NCBI RefSeq assembly: GCF_035046485.1
Contig: NC_085138.1
Coordinates: forward strand, 63,356,580-63,420,579
Source of the DNA: Aedes albopictus
Taxonomy: Eukaryota; Arthropoda; Insecta; Diptera; Culicidae
DNA length: 64,000 bases
Direction of reading: 5' to 3'
Positions 1-14,916 of this stretch are shown piece by piece. Numbering within the stretch: the first letter of the stretch is position 1; every line of letters begins with the position of its first letter. Below the pieces are notes generated by a model. The model ran no database searches and was not told where the DNA came from. It saw nothing but the letters and a program-made list of their open reading frames with translations. The position numbers and the translations under genes are program-made.

Positions 1-480
1 GCATTCCTTAAAATATTTATCAAAACAGATCCAGTTATTCATTTTTCATTTTGAAGTTTGTATGGGAGCGGTTTGTTGAATCACTCCTAGTTGCATTTCG
101 TACTGATTTGAGCTGTCTAAAGGATATCGAAAAATCCGTTTCAAATTGATTTTAGGTATCAAAATAAATATCTACAAATCATAAATAAATCCCATTGACT
201 CAGAAAAAAAACATAAAATGTATAAAATTTTAAAAGCAATAAAAATTTCAAAATTGAAAAATTTAAATGGCGGATTTAAAGATTTTTATTGGATTCCTGA
301 ACGAATTTCTATCTGAACTTTGTGATACATATCTTCTTGGAGTACTCAAGGAATTTTGATGGAAATGACAAAGTAGTATCAAGCTATTTTTTTTTTGATG
401 CTAATGCCCACATATGTAGATCCATCTCGCTCAATTCATCACTAAATAATTCCAATTTAACATTTTTAATTTATTTTCAG
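1..480. repeat. gro intron tail with a dispersed repeat copy
   Basis: This is the end of a gro intron that began outside the window; it finishes with a pyrimidine-rich acceptor ending in CAG at 480. About 45-240 matches, by eye, sequence at 26.17-26.48 kb (same orientation) and 13.30-13.57 kb (opposite orientation). Shared landmarks are TTTGAAGTTTGTAT, a 'gagctgtc' core and TTTTAGGTATCAAAATAAA. It is an unnamed dispersed repeat. No coding exon is visible before 481. Confidence 0.5.
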
Positions 481-2690
<2,210 letters not shown>

Positions 2691-3050
2691 TCAAGAGCAT
2701 GGACGTAGCCACAGGGGGGCAGGAGGAGGCGTGTCCCCCTGGCCGCCCATTTTTTTTAGTTTGAGTCCACTCAAGATTATCAAAACAGAGAACCAGAAAA
2801 AAATTCTCAAGAAATAAACTATGCTAATAATTTAGGATTTTATCCGTAGTTAGCAAACTTTTTTTTTCGAAAACCATAACAAATTTTGCTAAGAATTTCT
2901 CTAAGAGCATCACTTCAAGCTAATAACGGAACTTTACCAAATGACAAGCGTGATATGCTAAACCCGGTTCCAATTGGGAAGGATAAGGACTTCATATCTT
3001 GGGAAAGATAAGGACATCATAGTGAAAGACTTCTGCGATTACTTCAAGAA
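2691..3050. other. Intron sequence, no gene seen
   Basis: AT-rich intron filler between the G-rich tract and the 12-bp minisatellite. It contains an A-rich patch near 2.79-2.83 kb. A phrase near 2.71 kb (GTAGCCACAGGGGGGCAGG) resembles the termini of the hAT-like elements seen at 34.66 kb, so a decayed fragment is possible. No confident feature. Confidence 0.4.
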
Positions 3051-4316
3051 TTCATCTGCGGATTTCACAAGACATTCCTCGGGAAATTTCTCCTGGGATA
3101 CCCATAGAGTTTCCTCCAGCCAGTGATTGTTCCAGAGCTTTTCTAAGGATTCCGTCTGCAATTACTTCAGAGATTTCCAAAAAAAATAGCCATAGTTCTT
3201 TTAAGGTATATCTGCAGGTATTCCTTTAGAGATTTCTCCAGGCATTTATCTATATAATCCTTCAAGAGTTCCCTAGAAATTGTCCCAATATTTCCATCTG
3301 GAATCATACAAAGTATATCTGCAGGAAATTTTTCCAGGAATTCTTTCCGAAAATTTTACCAGAGATTATTCAAAAAAAATTTCGAGGAATGTTTTTCTAC
3401 AAAAAGTTCTTTAGACGTTCATTCATGGATTCCTTTAATAATTCGTTCAGAAATTACTGCAGATATGGGTTTCTTCAGATTTTTTTTCCAGGGATTCCTA
3501 CAGAATGTCTTACAGGTTTTCGTTTAGAAATCCATTCTGGGATTTCCTAAGGAATTCGTCATGAGATTTCTTCCGGGATTCCTCTTGGGGTTTCTTTAGA
3601 AATTCCTACAAGAATTCCACTAGGAATTACTCAAAGGATTCACTCGAAGATTCCATATAGGATCATTTGAGGAAGAGCTTCATGGATTATTTTAGAAATT
3701 TCTCCAAGGATTTCTCCAGGAACTCTTCTTGAGATTCCTTCAGGAAATTCACCAGGATTTTTTTCAGGAACTCCTTCAGAAATTTATCTAGGAATTGTTT
3801 AAAAATTCGTTCATAAACTCCTCTTGAGATTGCTTCCGGGATTCCTGCAGGCACTTCTCCTGGAATTGCTACAGCGATTCCTTCAGAAGTTCCACCACGA
3901 ACTCTTCTTGAAATTTGTTCAGGATATTTTCAAGAAATCCTTCATTTTTTTCTCCAGTACTTCCTTCTATGATTTCTTCAGAAATACTTCTTGGGATTTC
4001 TTCAGGATTTTTTTCTGGGATTCCTCCGGGGATTTCTTCAGGGATTCCTTCAGGAAATCCTTCGGAAATTACTGAGAGGATTATTCCTGGAATTCCTCTA
4101 GAGATACCTCAAAGAAATCCTCCATTATTTACTCTATGTAGAGATTTCTCCAGGAATTGTTACAGAAATTTCTCCAGGAACTGCTCCAGGAATTTCTTCG
4201 CGAATTCTTGCAGGGATTCCCACAGGGATCCCTCCGGCCTCCGAGAATTCCTCTAGGGATCCTCCAAGAACTCCTCCTTCGTAATTACCAACTACCGAAA
4301 AAACAACGGCAAATTT

Positions 4317-4749
4317 TTTTTTTTTTATTCTTAATCACTTAACCTAATTTACAGCTCTATTGTCCACTAGGGCACTACATGAGCGATTTCAATTGACAGC
4401 TGTACCTACAGATTGTACAGCGCCTAGATGTATTCTATTATACTTTATCGAACTGGTTGCCTTTCTGCTTCTTTCACTTTTCTACTCTATACATGGTAGA
4501 ATGATGAGCACAAGGATGATAGGTGGCCGTTGTTCCTTTCCAGTCCGATTGGGTGTCCATTATGAGTAGCAATTCGCCGATGTCCAGGTATCCGGGTCCG
4601 TTTGAGCCATGGGGCTCAGAAGAGGGTCAGTGTCAGCCGCTCTCGGTGAAGAGCAACTGACGAAAAATTGCAAGTGCCGGGGCTGGGAATCAAACCCATG
4701 ACCATCCGCATATGAAGCGAACGTGTGACCAACTACGCCACGGGCCCCG
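4317..4749 (-). mobile_element. tRNA-derived SINE (Feilai-like), 433 bp, with 14-bp target duplication
   Basis: Read on the minus strand, the element begins with a tRNA-like head. An A-box-like GTGGCGTAGTTGG lies at 4729-4741 and a B-box-like GGTTTGATTCCC at 4685-4696. A unique body follows, and it ends in poly(A), seen as poly(T) from 4317. It is flanked by the perfect 14-bp duplication ACAACGGCAAATTT at 4303-4316 and 4750-4763. This is the expected signature of LINE-mediated insertion into the minisatellite. The Feilai family name is my inference from mosquito context. Pol III transcription would be driven by the internal boxes. Confidence 0.88.
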
Positions 4750-6834
4750 ACAACGGCAAATTTGTGCCTACAAATTGCATGATAGTTTCTTATAATACAG
4801 GAGTTCTCTAGTGATACTTCCAGGAACTCCTCTAAGAATTCCTCCAGGGATTCCACGAGGGATTCGTTCAGCAATTCTTCCTGGGGTTCCTTCTGAAATT
4901 GTTCCAGTGATTCCTCCTAGGATCTCTCCAGGAATTCCTCATGGAGTGCCTCCATGGCTTCCTCCTGGCATTTTTTCATAGATTCCTCCAAGAATTCTGC
5001 TCAGGATTCCTCTTCCATCCAAGAATTCTTCCAGGCATTTCCCCAGGTATTCTACCAGGATTTTTTCCGGGATTTTCCCCAGGAAGTTCCTCCAGGAATT
5101 TCTCCAGGAATTCCTCCAGGAATTCCTACATGCTTTCTTACATGAATGCTTCTGAGAAGTCCTCCTGGATATACACCACGAATTGTCCCAGGTACTCGGG
5201 GATTTTTTCAGGAACTCCTCCGAGAATTCTTCATGGAATTACCATAGGAACTCCTCCAAGGATTTATCCTGGAATTCCTCCAGGAATTTCTCCAGAGATT
5301 TCTCCAGGAATGCCTCCAGTAATTCCTCCAGAAATTTCTCCAGGAAATCCTCAAGGGATTACTTCAGAAACTCCTCCCGGCATTACTCCAGAGATTCCTC
5401 ATAGAAGTCTTCCAAGAGTTTTTCCAGAAATTCTTGTGGGAGTTCTTCCAGAGATTCCTCCAGGTCTTTCTAAAGAGATTCCTTCAAAGCTTCCTCCACG
5501 AGTTTTTCCAAGGATTCCTACAGATTTTTTTCTAGAACTCCCTCAAGTGAATTCTTCAGAAAGTTTCTCTAGGGATTTTTCCACGAATTCATCCAGGGAT
5601 TCCTCTAGAAATTCTTCAAGGACTTTTTCAAGGAATTCCTCCTGGAATTTCATTCCAAGGATTTACCAAAGATTTTTCTAGGGATTCTACCAGGATTTCC
5701 TCTTGGGTTTTATCCAGGAAATTCTCCAAGACTTCCTTCAGGAATTCCTCCACTAATTCGTCCAGGAATTCCTCGAGAATCCAGGGATTCCTTTAGGTGT
5801 ATCTATAGGCAATTCTCCAGGAATTCATCCATTCATTCCTCCAGGCATTTCTTCAGGAATTTCTATAAGCATTCCTCCGGGAATTCCTTCTGGCATTCCT
5901 CCAGGAATGCTTCCAGGATTTCCTCCAGGAATTCCTGCAGCAATTCTTACAGAAATTGCTCCATGGATTCCTCTGAGATTTTTCCAAGCAATTATTTAGA
6001 AATTTCTTCAGGGATTCTTCCTTGAATTCCCTAGAGATTTCTGCAGGAGTACATCCAGGGATTTATCTAGGAATTCTTCCAGAAACTCCTTTAGGAATTG
6101 ATCCAGTGATTTCTTTTCAACTTACACCACATATTATTTCAGAAATTGTCCCAGGGATTCATCCAAAAATTCTTTTAGATACCTCCAAAAATTTCTTCCA
6201 GAGATTTCTCCAGGAATTCCCCCAGGAATTCATCCAAGAATTCCTCCAGTGATTCCTCCAGAAAATGATTCAGGAATTCCTCCTAGAATTCCGGCATTCC
6301 CTCAGGAACTCCTCTAGGAATTCCAGCATTCCTTCAGGAACTCCTTAAGAAATTCCTTCAGGAGATCATCCAGGAAGGCTTCCTGGAGCTCCTTCAATAA
6401 TTTCTCCAGGAACTCCACCAGAAATAAGTCTAGGATTGCTTCAGAAATTTCTCCTGGAATTCCTCGGGAGATTCCTCCAAAGATATTTCTGAAAAAAAAA
6501 TCCTCCAGGGAATCGTCCAGGCACTCCTCCAAAAGTTCCTTCAGGAATTCCTTCGGGCATTGCTGCAGGTATTTCTCCAGAAATTCCTCAAAGGATTCCT
6601 TCAGAAACTTCTCCAGAAATTCCTGCCAGAGGGAATCTCTCCAGCGAATTATCCGGGAATTCCTCCAGATTTTTTTCAGGGATTTCAGGTATCCCTTTAT
6701 TTCTCGTATTCCACTACGGATTCCTTCAAAAATTCCTCCAGCGATTCATTCAGAAATGCCTCCAGGTATTCCTCCAAGAATTCTTCCATAAATTTCTCCA
6801 TGGATTCCTCCAGGTATTCCACCACGGATTCTTT

Positions 6835-7014
6835 TTTTTTTTATCTGTATTTACGAGATTTTTAGCCCTAGGCTAGTTCATCTCGGGACCAACGGTTTAC
6901 TTCCCTTCCGAAGGAAGAACTCATATTTCATGAGTATGTCGGGAGTGGGATTCGATCCCAGGTCCTCGGCGTGATAGTCAAGTGTTCTAACCATCACACC
7001 AGGTCCGCTCCACC
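6835..7014 (-). mobile_element. Short tRNA-derived SINE, 180 bp, with 13-bp target duplication
   Basis: On the minus strand it begins with a tRNA-like head: TGGTGTGATGGTTAG as A box, then GGGATCGAATCCC as B box. A conserved tail segment ends in A-rich sequence (T-rich at 6835). The duplication CCACGGATTCTTT flanks it at 6822-6834 and 7015-7027. A second, 5'-truncated copy of the same family lies at 21847-21986 on the plus strand. The tRNA-like head is not a functional tRNA gene. Confidence 0.88.
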
Positions 7015-7577
7015 CCACGGATTCTTTCAAAAAAAATCCTCCAGGGATTCATACAGGAAATCCACCAAAGATTCCGCCAGGAATTTGTCCAGGGATTTCT
7101 CAAGGTATTCTTCCAGGTATTACTCTTGAAGTTCTTCCATAGATTCCTCAAAGAATTCCTCCAGGGACTCATTCAGGACAGGAATCATTCCAGGGATTTC
7201 TCCAAAAATTCCTCCAGAGATAACCCCAAGAATTCCTCTTGGATTTCCTCAGAAATTCCTCTCAGAATATCTTTAAAAAATAATCAGAGGTTCCTTAAGA
7301 AATTTCATAAATGCTTCCATCATCTTTTGCAGTGATGCATCCAAGAATTTCATCTGGAATGCCCCCATAAATTCCTGCAGATTTTTTAATTACTTCAAGG
7401 ATTGCTAAAGGAATTACTCCAGCGATTTGTATTTGCATACATGAAGCAGGAAATTCTCTAGGAAGTCATCTTCAAATGTTTTCCCAATTTTCTCCAAGAG
7501 ATCCTTCAGGAGTTCATCCACGGATTAAATCAAGAACCCATCCATGAATTCCTTGAAGAATACCCCCTGTAGTTCTT

Positions 7578-9698
7578 CTGTTATAATTCTGTTATAATCA
7601 ACGCACCCCCTGGCCGTGGCCAATCTGCGTTGTTTCGCTGGGCGATACGTCTACCAGTAGACTTGTATCTGCCCTATGCTAAACCGATTAGCATATCAAG
7701 TCCTTTCCACTGATGAGTAGGCTCGAATGTCCCGCCCCTCCCTATAACCCATAGGGGGAAATAAGGAGTTTCCAGTTTCAAGTATTGTATTGATTATGAC
7801 ACCAACTCTTTCTATTCCTTGGGGAAAAAAATCACTAGACTTGGATTATCGGACTACTATTAATAATGAACATAATTAAGATACAAGTTTACATAAACAA
7901 TTGTAAAAGCAGTGTTAGATACTTTAAAGTGAATTGAAAAATGTGAATAAGATAAATTGTAAACTATTTCGCGGCGACACGAGTGCTTCAATAGTGTCAT
8001 AAATAAAGGCGCAAACAAACAAATAATTGATATTGAAGTATGCATATTGCATTATCTATTAGCAAAGTAGTAGAAAGAGTTGGGTGCCTTATTATAAAAT
8101 TGTTGTACTTATCTTGTGTGTTTCGGACCAGTCCCGTTTGTGTTGGATATTAGGACACTTCTTGCTTCAAAACGGTCGTTTCTGGAATGGAAAGAGAATA
8201 ATTGGCCGCACAACTCAGCAAATGGGCGGCCCGCACATATTAGTATAATGTTGCAATGATTGAAAATAATAGAGTATAATTGTTAATCTATATGAATACT
8301 GCTACTAGTTCAGGTTTCTCACCCTCCACGATTCTCTAGATACTGTTATAGCGTGTTTGTTGTAAATTTGTTAATAAGTGAAGCCTCCAGTAATTCAAAA
8401 TTTAATGTAGCGAAGATCTTGAGTGGATAGCATTCATTGATAATGATAGTGATTATTTTAATATGGCTTAACAAAAATTACTATTCAAATATTTTAAATC
8501 GGATTCGCCAATAAAATTATTGTTCATAAAATAATTAACCATGCGAATAATAACATGATATAAGAGCTCTCGTGTTTCAATCAATGCTGTCATACTATCT
8601 ACCAAATCTTACAAAGAGGATTGAGGAAGTTATATAGATATTGGTTATATGAAATACTACTAATTACTATACATCTTCAAATGGATAGTGTAACTACAGA
8701 AAACTACAGAAGAGTTAGCGGTATTTGTATTATTGAAGTGATATACCCAATGGGTGCCCCAGAAATAAAAATCCATTAATTGATTCAACTAGGAGTTCGT
8801 TCATAAATCATATATACTTCATGAGGAGAGGCAAAGTTGTAACTTCATGCAATTTTGGTTTTGCATGGACAAAACTTTATGAAGGATCGGTCTATATGTT
8901 TATGAACGGACTCTAATATATGGATTTGCAGCATAGCTGAGCCTTTCCGTCATAAGACTGACGAAAACCAATAGTTTGTAATGAAATTGTCCGCGTGGAT
9001 TTGTAGTACTGAATCAATTGCTCGACATGATCCTATGTCTCACATACGATTATGCTAATGACTCATTAAAAGATTAAAATCTGATACTCATCTCATGTTT
9101 GTCTTCAAAACCTTGTCATATTTAGAAAATGTATGCTTTTAAGGCTTAGCTCTTAAGCTATCTTAATAATTTTACTATTTACTGACTAGATAACCAAAGT
9201 TAGAATTCACAGAGAATGAGATCATTTATAGTACTACAGCACCATAGGAGATCACTCACACTGCGTTTTCATAGAACGGCATTTTGTTCTACTAATAACA
9301 AACAGATGCTACTGATCTCCCTTAGCATAGATCCGCAGCCTAATGCACGCGCCCTGTCGGATTTCATAAGCCTCGGAGATTATTACCACCTTCAATGGTA
9401 TTCCCATATACTATCCCACATTATTGTCCCATCAAGGGTCTGACTGGGCTCATAACCCCCCTCAGTGGTAATATTCTCACCAGCTTGGAATTATATTTTC
9501 CCGGTACATAAGTGATTTCGACAACATACCGTTACACTATGCCGTAGTATAATTGGAATCACTATATCAGAGGATTGAATTATCTGATTTTAAAATTTAC
9601 CATTGAATCTACATTCAGTTCAACCAATCAACACTGCAAAGCACAATGGTCATATTGCGAAAATCAATGCTTCCTGGAAGATATAAACCAAGCCCAGG
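7578..9698. mobile_element. 2.1 kb insertion in the gro intron flanked by a 23-bp direct repeat
   Basis: The 12-bp minisatellite stops at 7577 and resumes at 9722. The two breakpoints share a perfect 23-bp direct repeat (7555-7577 and 9699-9721) that contains ACCCCCTGTAGTTCTT. The simplest reading is an insertion that duplicated its target. The inserted DNA is AT-rich, has no long open frame, no terminal inverted repeats and no LTRs that I can see. It contains an internal palindromic MITE (8793-8913). The element class is unknown; a long duplication suggests target-primed retroposition. Confidence 0.6.
8793..8913. mobile_element. 121-bp palindromic MITE
   Basis: The ends are inverted repeats: GAGTTCGTTCATAAAT at the left pairs with ATTTATGAACGGACTC-like sequence at the right (TTTATGAACGGACTC, ending 8913). 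Arms of about 35-40 bp, with several mismatches, surround a short centre containing CATGCAATTTTGGTTTTGCATG. It is non-coding. It is nested inside the 2.1 kb insertion, so it is the same age or younger. Confidence 0.6.
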
Positions 9699-9721
9699 GA
9701 AGAATACCCCCTGTAGTTCTT

Positions 9722-11557
<1,836 letters not shown>

Positions 11558-13295
11558 ACCGAATCGAAAAAAAATGTTAGAAATAGTTTAGTTCGAAGTG
11601 CAACAACACCCCTCCCAGTTCCCTTCTACATCGAAAGCCAGCGAGTCCCGTGACCGTACATCACAAATTCTCTTGATCGTGGCAACAAAACGCAGAGCAG
11701 ACTTGATTTGAATGTATTATAAGCATCACAACAACCAAAACAAAAAAGTGACTTAAATCAAGGAATACGCGGATTCGAGAATCTTAACACACACACATAG
11801 CAGCTGTATCAGTTCATTCATTATACATATATGTAAGAAACACACTCACAGATCAGTCGTTTAGAAGAGTACATAGTAGAAAAAAGATAACTTTTCACGC
11901 CAACACACACATACTTATTTAGCAAAATGAGAGGCAATGGGCGCAAACAGCTATGATCAAGAACATCAACAACAAAATGCTACAAATGTTAACTGGTAAG
12001 TTTAAAATCTAAGTAATTTAAAATAAATTAAAGAAAACGGATCCTGCAAAGCATCCCTTTAATTATACTGGCAAAATCAAAGAATTAATTGTAGAAACTA
12101 GGCGATAAATGGATGGAAGCGTGAAACAGCGAGAAGAATAAAAAACAAACAAAAGAAGCAGATTAATTTAAAATTATCAAAATTCTTAGTGATTACAGTA
12201 TGAATTAATGCAGAGTATTGTACAGTATTTGAGAAACTCGTAATGTTAATTATGGTTATCAACCCTCTCCCAGTACATAAAACCAGAACGAAACTTACAC
12301 TAATTCAAAGGCAAAGTGCGCGAGATCTCTCGAGGTTTCAAGTGGAAATTCATCTCAAATTATAATCGGAAATGGTAAAAGATCGCAAAACAAAAACTTG
12401 CTTGATGAGGATAAACAACTCAAAACATTCACATCTAATTGTTTTCCTATATCCTTCTTAGACAAAAAAAAACAATGAAAATCGTATCGATGTCAGTTTG
12501 TTCCATTTAATCCTTTTCATTTTTGAATCAAAACAAAAACAACTGTAAGATATTTCAACCACCATTAGTAATCGAATCGAAGGGAAAGAAATAAAAAAAA
12601 TGCGAGAAGTATAAATTGTTATCGAATCAAAGCAAAACGTGTGTATTGAAACAAATCAAACAGCACACTCGTCGATTGTCCCTTTTCCATCACTATTCGA
12701 ATCTTAGATTGCTTATCGATCCCAATAACAAAGCATATTGAAAGAAAATGCGAGGATCCAACGATGAAAATGCATCAAATACAGATGAGTATCGAATAAT
12801 GGAAAACGATGAAAATCTTTCGAAGTTATTCCGATGAAAACGAACTACTGGCAAAACCCTATAACAGCAAGCAAAATGAGAGAAGACAAACAGATTCGAA
12901 AAACCCAAACACACACACACACACACTGGAAAGTTCAATATAAATATTATAAATGAATATTTTTAGACATGAAAATATTGAAAAAATATTACCACGCGTT
13001 ATAGATTTCATCCGAACTATCCTTGAGCTATACAACATTTTGGGGAGTTTCTTTTGCAGATTGATAAGACCACCATCGATTTTCGACGAACTCGGGACAA
13101 ACGGAATTAGATGAAAATGATGCAATATTTTTTTAGAATATGGTGGTAACCTCATAAAGTTAACCCAACTACTAACTATTTACGAATGAGTGTAATCAGT
13201 TTTCCCTCTCCCAACCTGACTGCAAGGACGTAACCGGCGCCGTTATTGTACCGTTAAAGAGAGCCTCTAAAGTGTGCATAGTGAGAATGATGACC
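11558..13295 (+). other. gro 3' UTR and downstream AT-rich DNA
   Basis: AT-rich, A-tract-rich sequence with short CA repeats (for example CACACACACACACA near 12.91 kb) and no coding potential. Candidate AATAAA signals lie at 12022-12027 and 12137-12142, and another AATAAA occurs near 12.59 kb. I cannot tell which is used, so the end of the transcript is unknown. Confidence 0.6.
12022..12027 (+). terminator. Candidate gro poly(A) signal
   Basis: This is the first clear AATAAA after the gro stop, 465 bp downstream. A second lies 115 bp further at 12137-12142. Usage is not provable from sequence alone. Confidence 0.45.
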
Positions 13296-13299
13296 ACTC

Positions 13300-13570
13300 C
13301 AGTCAATTGGGTTTTTAAATTTTGAAAAATATATTGATTATTTGTTTTTATACGAAAGAGCACCTATTTCTGAGCCACTATGATTTATTTTCAGATTTTT
13401 ATAACTTTGTTTTGGTACCTAAAATCAATTTCAAAAAGATTTTTCGAAATCATCTTTTGACAGCTGGGCAACTACTTGACAGCTCCGCCCAGTACAAAAT
13501 GCGACGAGGGGTGATTCGACAAATCGCTCCCATACAAACTTCAAATTGATTTTTAAATAGGTTCCCGGGC
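13300..13570 (-). repeat. Dispersed repeat copy (family also at 1-0.24 and 26.2 kb)
   Basis: This is the reverse complement, with divergence, of the 26.17-26.48 kb copy. Shared phrases include CCTAAAATCAATTTCAAA, CATCTTTTGACAGCTGGG, GACAGCTCCGC and AAACTTCAAATTGATTTTTAAATAGG. No open frame is conserved among the copies and no terminal inverted repeats were identified. Confidence 0.6.
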
Positions 13571-13741
13571 TCCAAAATTCATGAAAATTTGGATTTCGGA
13601 TCAGTTTGCCATGCAGATTCAGAATATGGAATTATCTCAACACCGCTAAAGAAGCCAATTATTCAGTTGATTCATTGTACAACTGTCATTGGTTCGGGTC
13701 AATCACGGAGTAGCAACCATAGATATGTGCAATCAGTTTAA

Positions 13742-13942
13742 GGTGAAGATATGTCGAAGCCACAGCTCAAATTTTCAAGAGCACAAATCTGAAGAACCGA
13801 ATGTCGTATTGCGCTGAAAAGTTGATCGATTGATCACCACCAGCGGGTAACCAATCGATCAACTTTTCAGCGCAATCCGACGTTTGGTTCTTCAGATTTG
13901 TGCTCTTGAAAATTTGAGCTGTGGCTTCGTCATATCTTCACC
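13742..13942. mobile_element. 201-bp snap-back MITE with TTAA target duplication
   Basis: Almost the whole element is one inverted repeat. Arms of about 91 bp begin GGTGAAGATATG and end near GTTGATCGATTG, with about four mismatches, around a loop of roughly 19 bp. TTAA flanks both ends (13738-13741 and 13943-13946), as for piggyBac-type or TTAA-specific mosquito MITEs. It is non-coding. A transcript would fold into a long near-perfect hairpin. Confidence 0.85.
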
Positions 13943-14545
13943 TTAAGCTAAGCAAAGCGTAATCTCTAAAAAATTTCTGGAGAAATCTTTGAAGGAATTT
14001 TTTGAGGAATTACTGGTCGTAACCCTCAAGGCATTCCTGAAGGAATCCCTTAAGCTATTTCTGAAAGAATCCTTATTGCAATCTCCGAAGATATCCCTAG
14101 AGGCATCCCTGCAGGAATTCCTGGAGCAATTCATAAAAAAAACATTGAAGGAATTGCTAATGCAATCTTCGATGTAATCCCTGTTAGGATATCAGATTAA
14201 ATTCCTGGAGAAATCCACAGAGGAATTCTAGAAAAAAGGACTGGGGGAATATCTGGAGCAATTTCAAGAGCAATCACAACAGAAATGGCTTTATAAATTC
14301 TAGCAAGAATTCCAGGAGAATGCCTAGCATGAACTTTCAAAGAAATTTCGGTGACAATACCAAGAGAGTCCCAAAATCTCAAGAGGAATCCCCGATAAAT
14401 CCATAGAGAAAGCCCCATAGGGAAATCTAATATAGGAATCCTCGAAAAAATCTCTAGATGAATTCCTATCTGAGCAATTCCTGGAGTAAGAACTGAAGGC
14501 TTTCATAGAGAAATATTGTTAGAGGAAACTCCTAGAGGGATCCCT
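13943..14545. repeat. 12-bp minisatellite remnant, purine-rich orientation
   Basis: After the MITE the sequence is a diverged copy of the minisatellite seen in the gro intron, in the opposite orientation (GGAATTCCTGGAG, GAATTTCTGGAG). Open frames here are repeat artefacts. Confidence 0.65.
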
Positions 14546-14678
14546 GAAAGATCGTGCACCGCAGTGCACTTGGTGCACTGCAAAGCTTTGACAAATAGGT
14601 AAATGCACCACGAGACATGGAAATCCTGTCTTCACTTTACGCACTTTATGTGAAAATGAGTATAAGGGTATTAGAATA

Positions 14679-14916
14679 ACTCGGCACCAACATTTCAAAA
14701 AGGCGTAACTGCATTTTGAAACAAACCCCTCTTTCACATCTGTGGATCGTATTTCAATGCCGCCATGCAAATCACCGCCAGTATAGGAAAGAAGAGCAAT
14801 TTCTCTGTCTAGTAATGTTTGTGAATTTCGTGGGAAACATAAAATATGACCCACAGATGTGAAAGAGTGGTTTGTTTCAAAATGCAGTTAGCCCTTTTGA
14901 AATGTTGGTGCCGAAC
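14679..14916. mobile_element. 238-bp MITE with about 65-bp inverted repeats and TA flanks
   Basis: The left arm reads CTCGGCACCAACATTTCAAA and onward to CTTTCACATCTGTGG. The right arm is its reverse complement, ending in GGTGCCGAAC. TA lies at each border (14677-14678 and 14917-14918), which fits a Tc1/mariner-type non-autonomous element. The unique centre of about 100 bp has no coding potential. Confidence 0.75.

Larger units (their letters stand above)
3050..7577. repeat. Degenerate 12-bp minisatellite (TCCAGGAATTCC type) in the gro intron
   Basis: Roughly 4.5 kb of imperfect tandem repeats with an approximate 12-bp period. The best-conserved stretch (5.0-6.6 kb) repeats CCAGGAATTCCT. The unit contains the 10-bp palindrome AGGAATTCCT, so either strand reads similarly. 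Divergence is high at the left edge and lower in the centre. Translated frames give low-complexity (SRN)n, (LQEF)n or (PGI)n runs and are not genes. Two SINEs (4317-4749 and 6835-7014) are inserted in it. Related tracts occur at 9.72-9.94, 13.97-14.55, 17.54-18.07 and 28.9-31.25 kb. Confidence 0.85.

Noticed and set aside
4675..4749. tRNA gene on the minus strand
   Set aside because: A- and B-box matches are present, but it is the head of a poly(A) SINE bounded by a target duplication, and cloverleaf pairing is poor.
4941..5681. 246-codon open frame in the gro intron
   Set aside because: It is a translation of the 12-bp minisatellite (low-complexity Pro/Gly/Ile runs), with equally long frames in the other phases.
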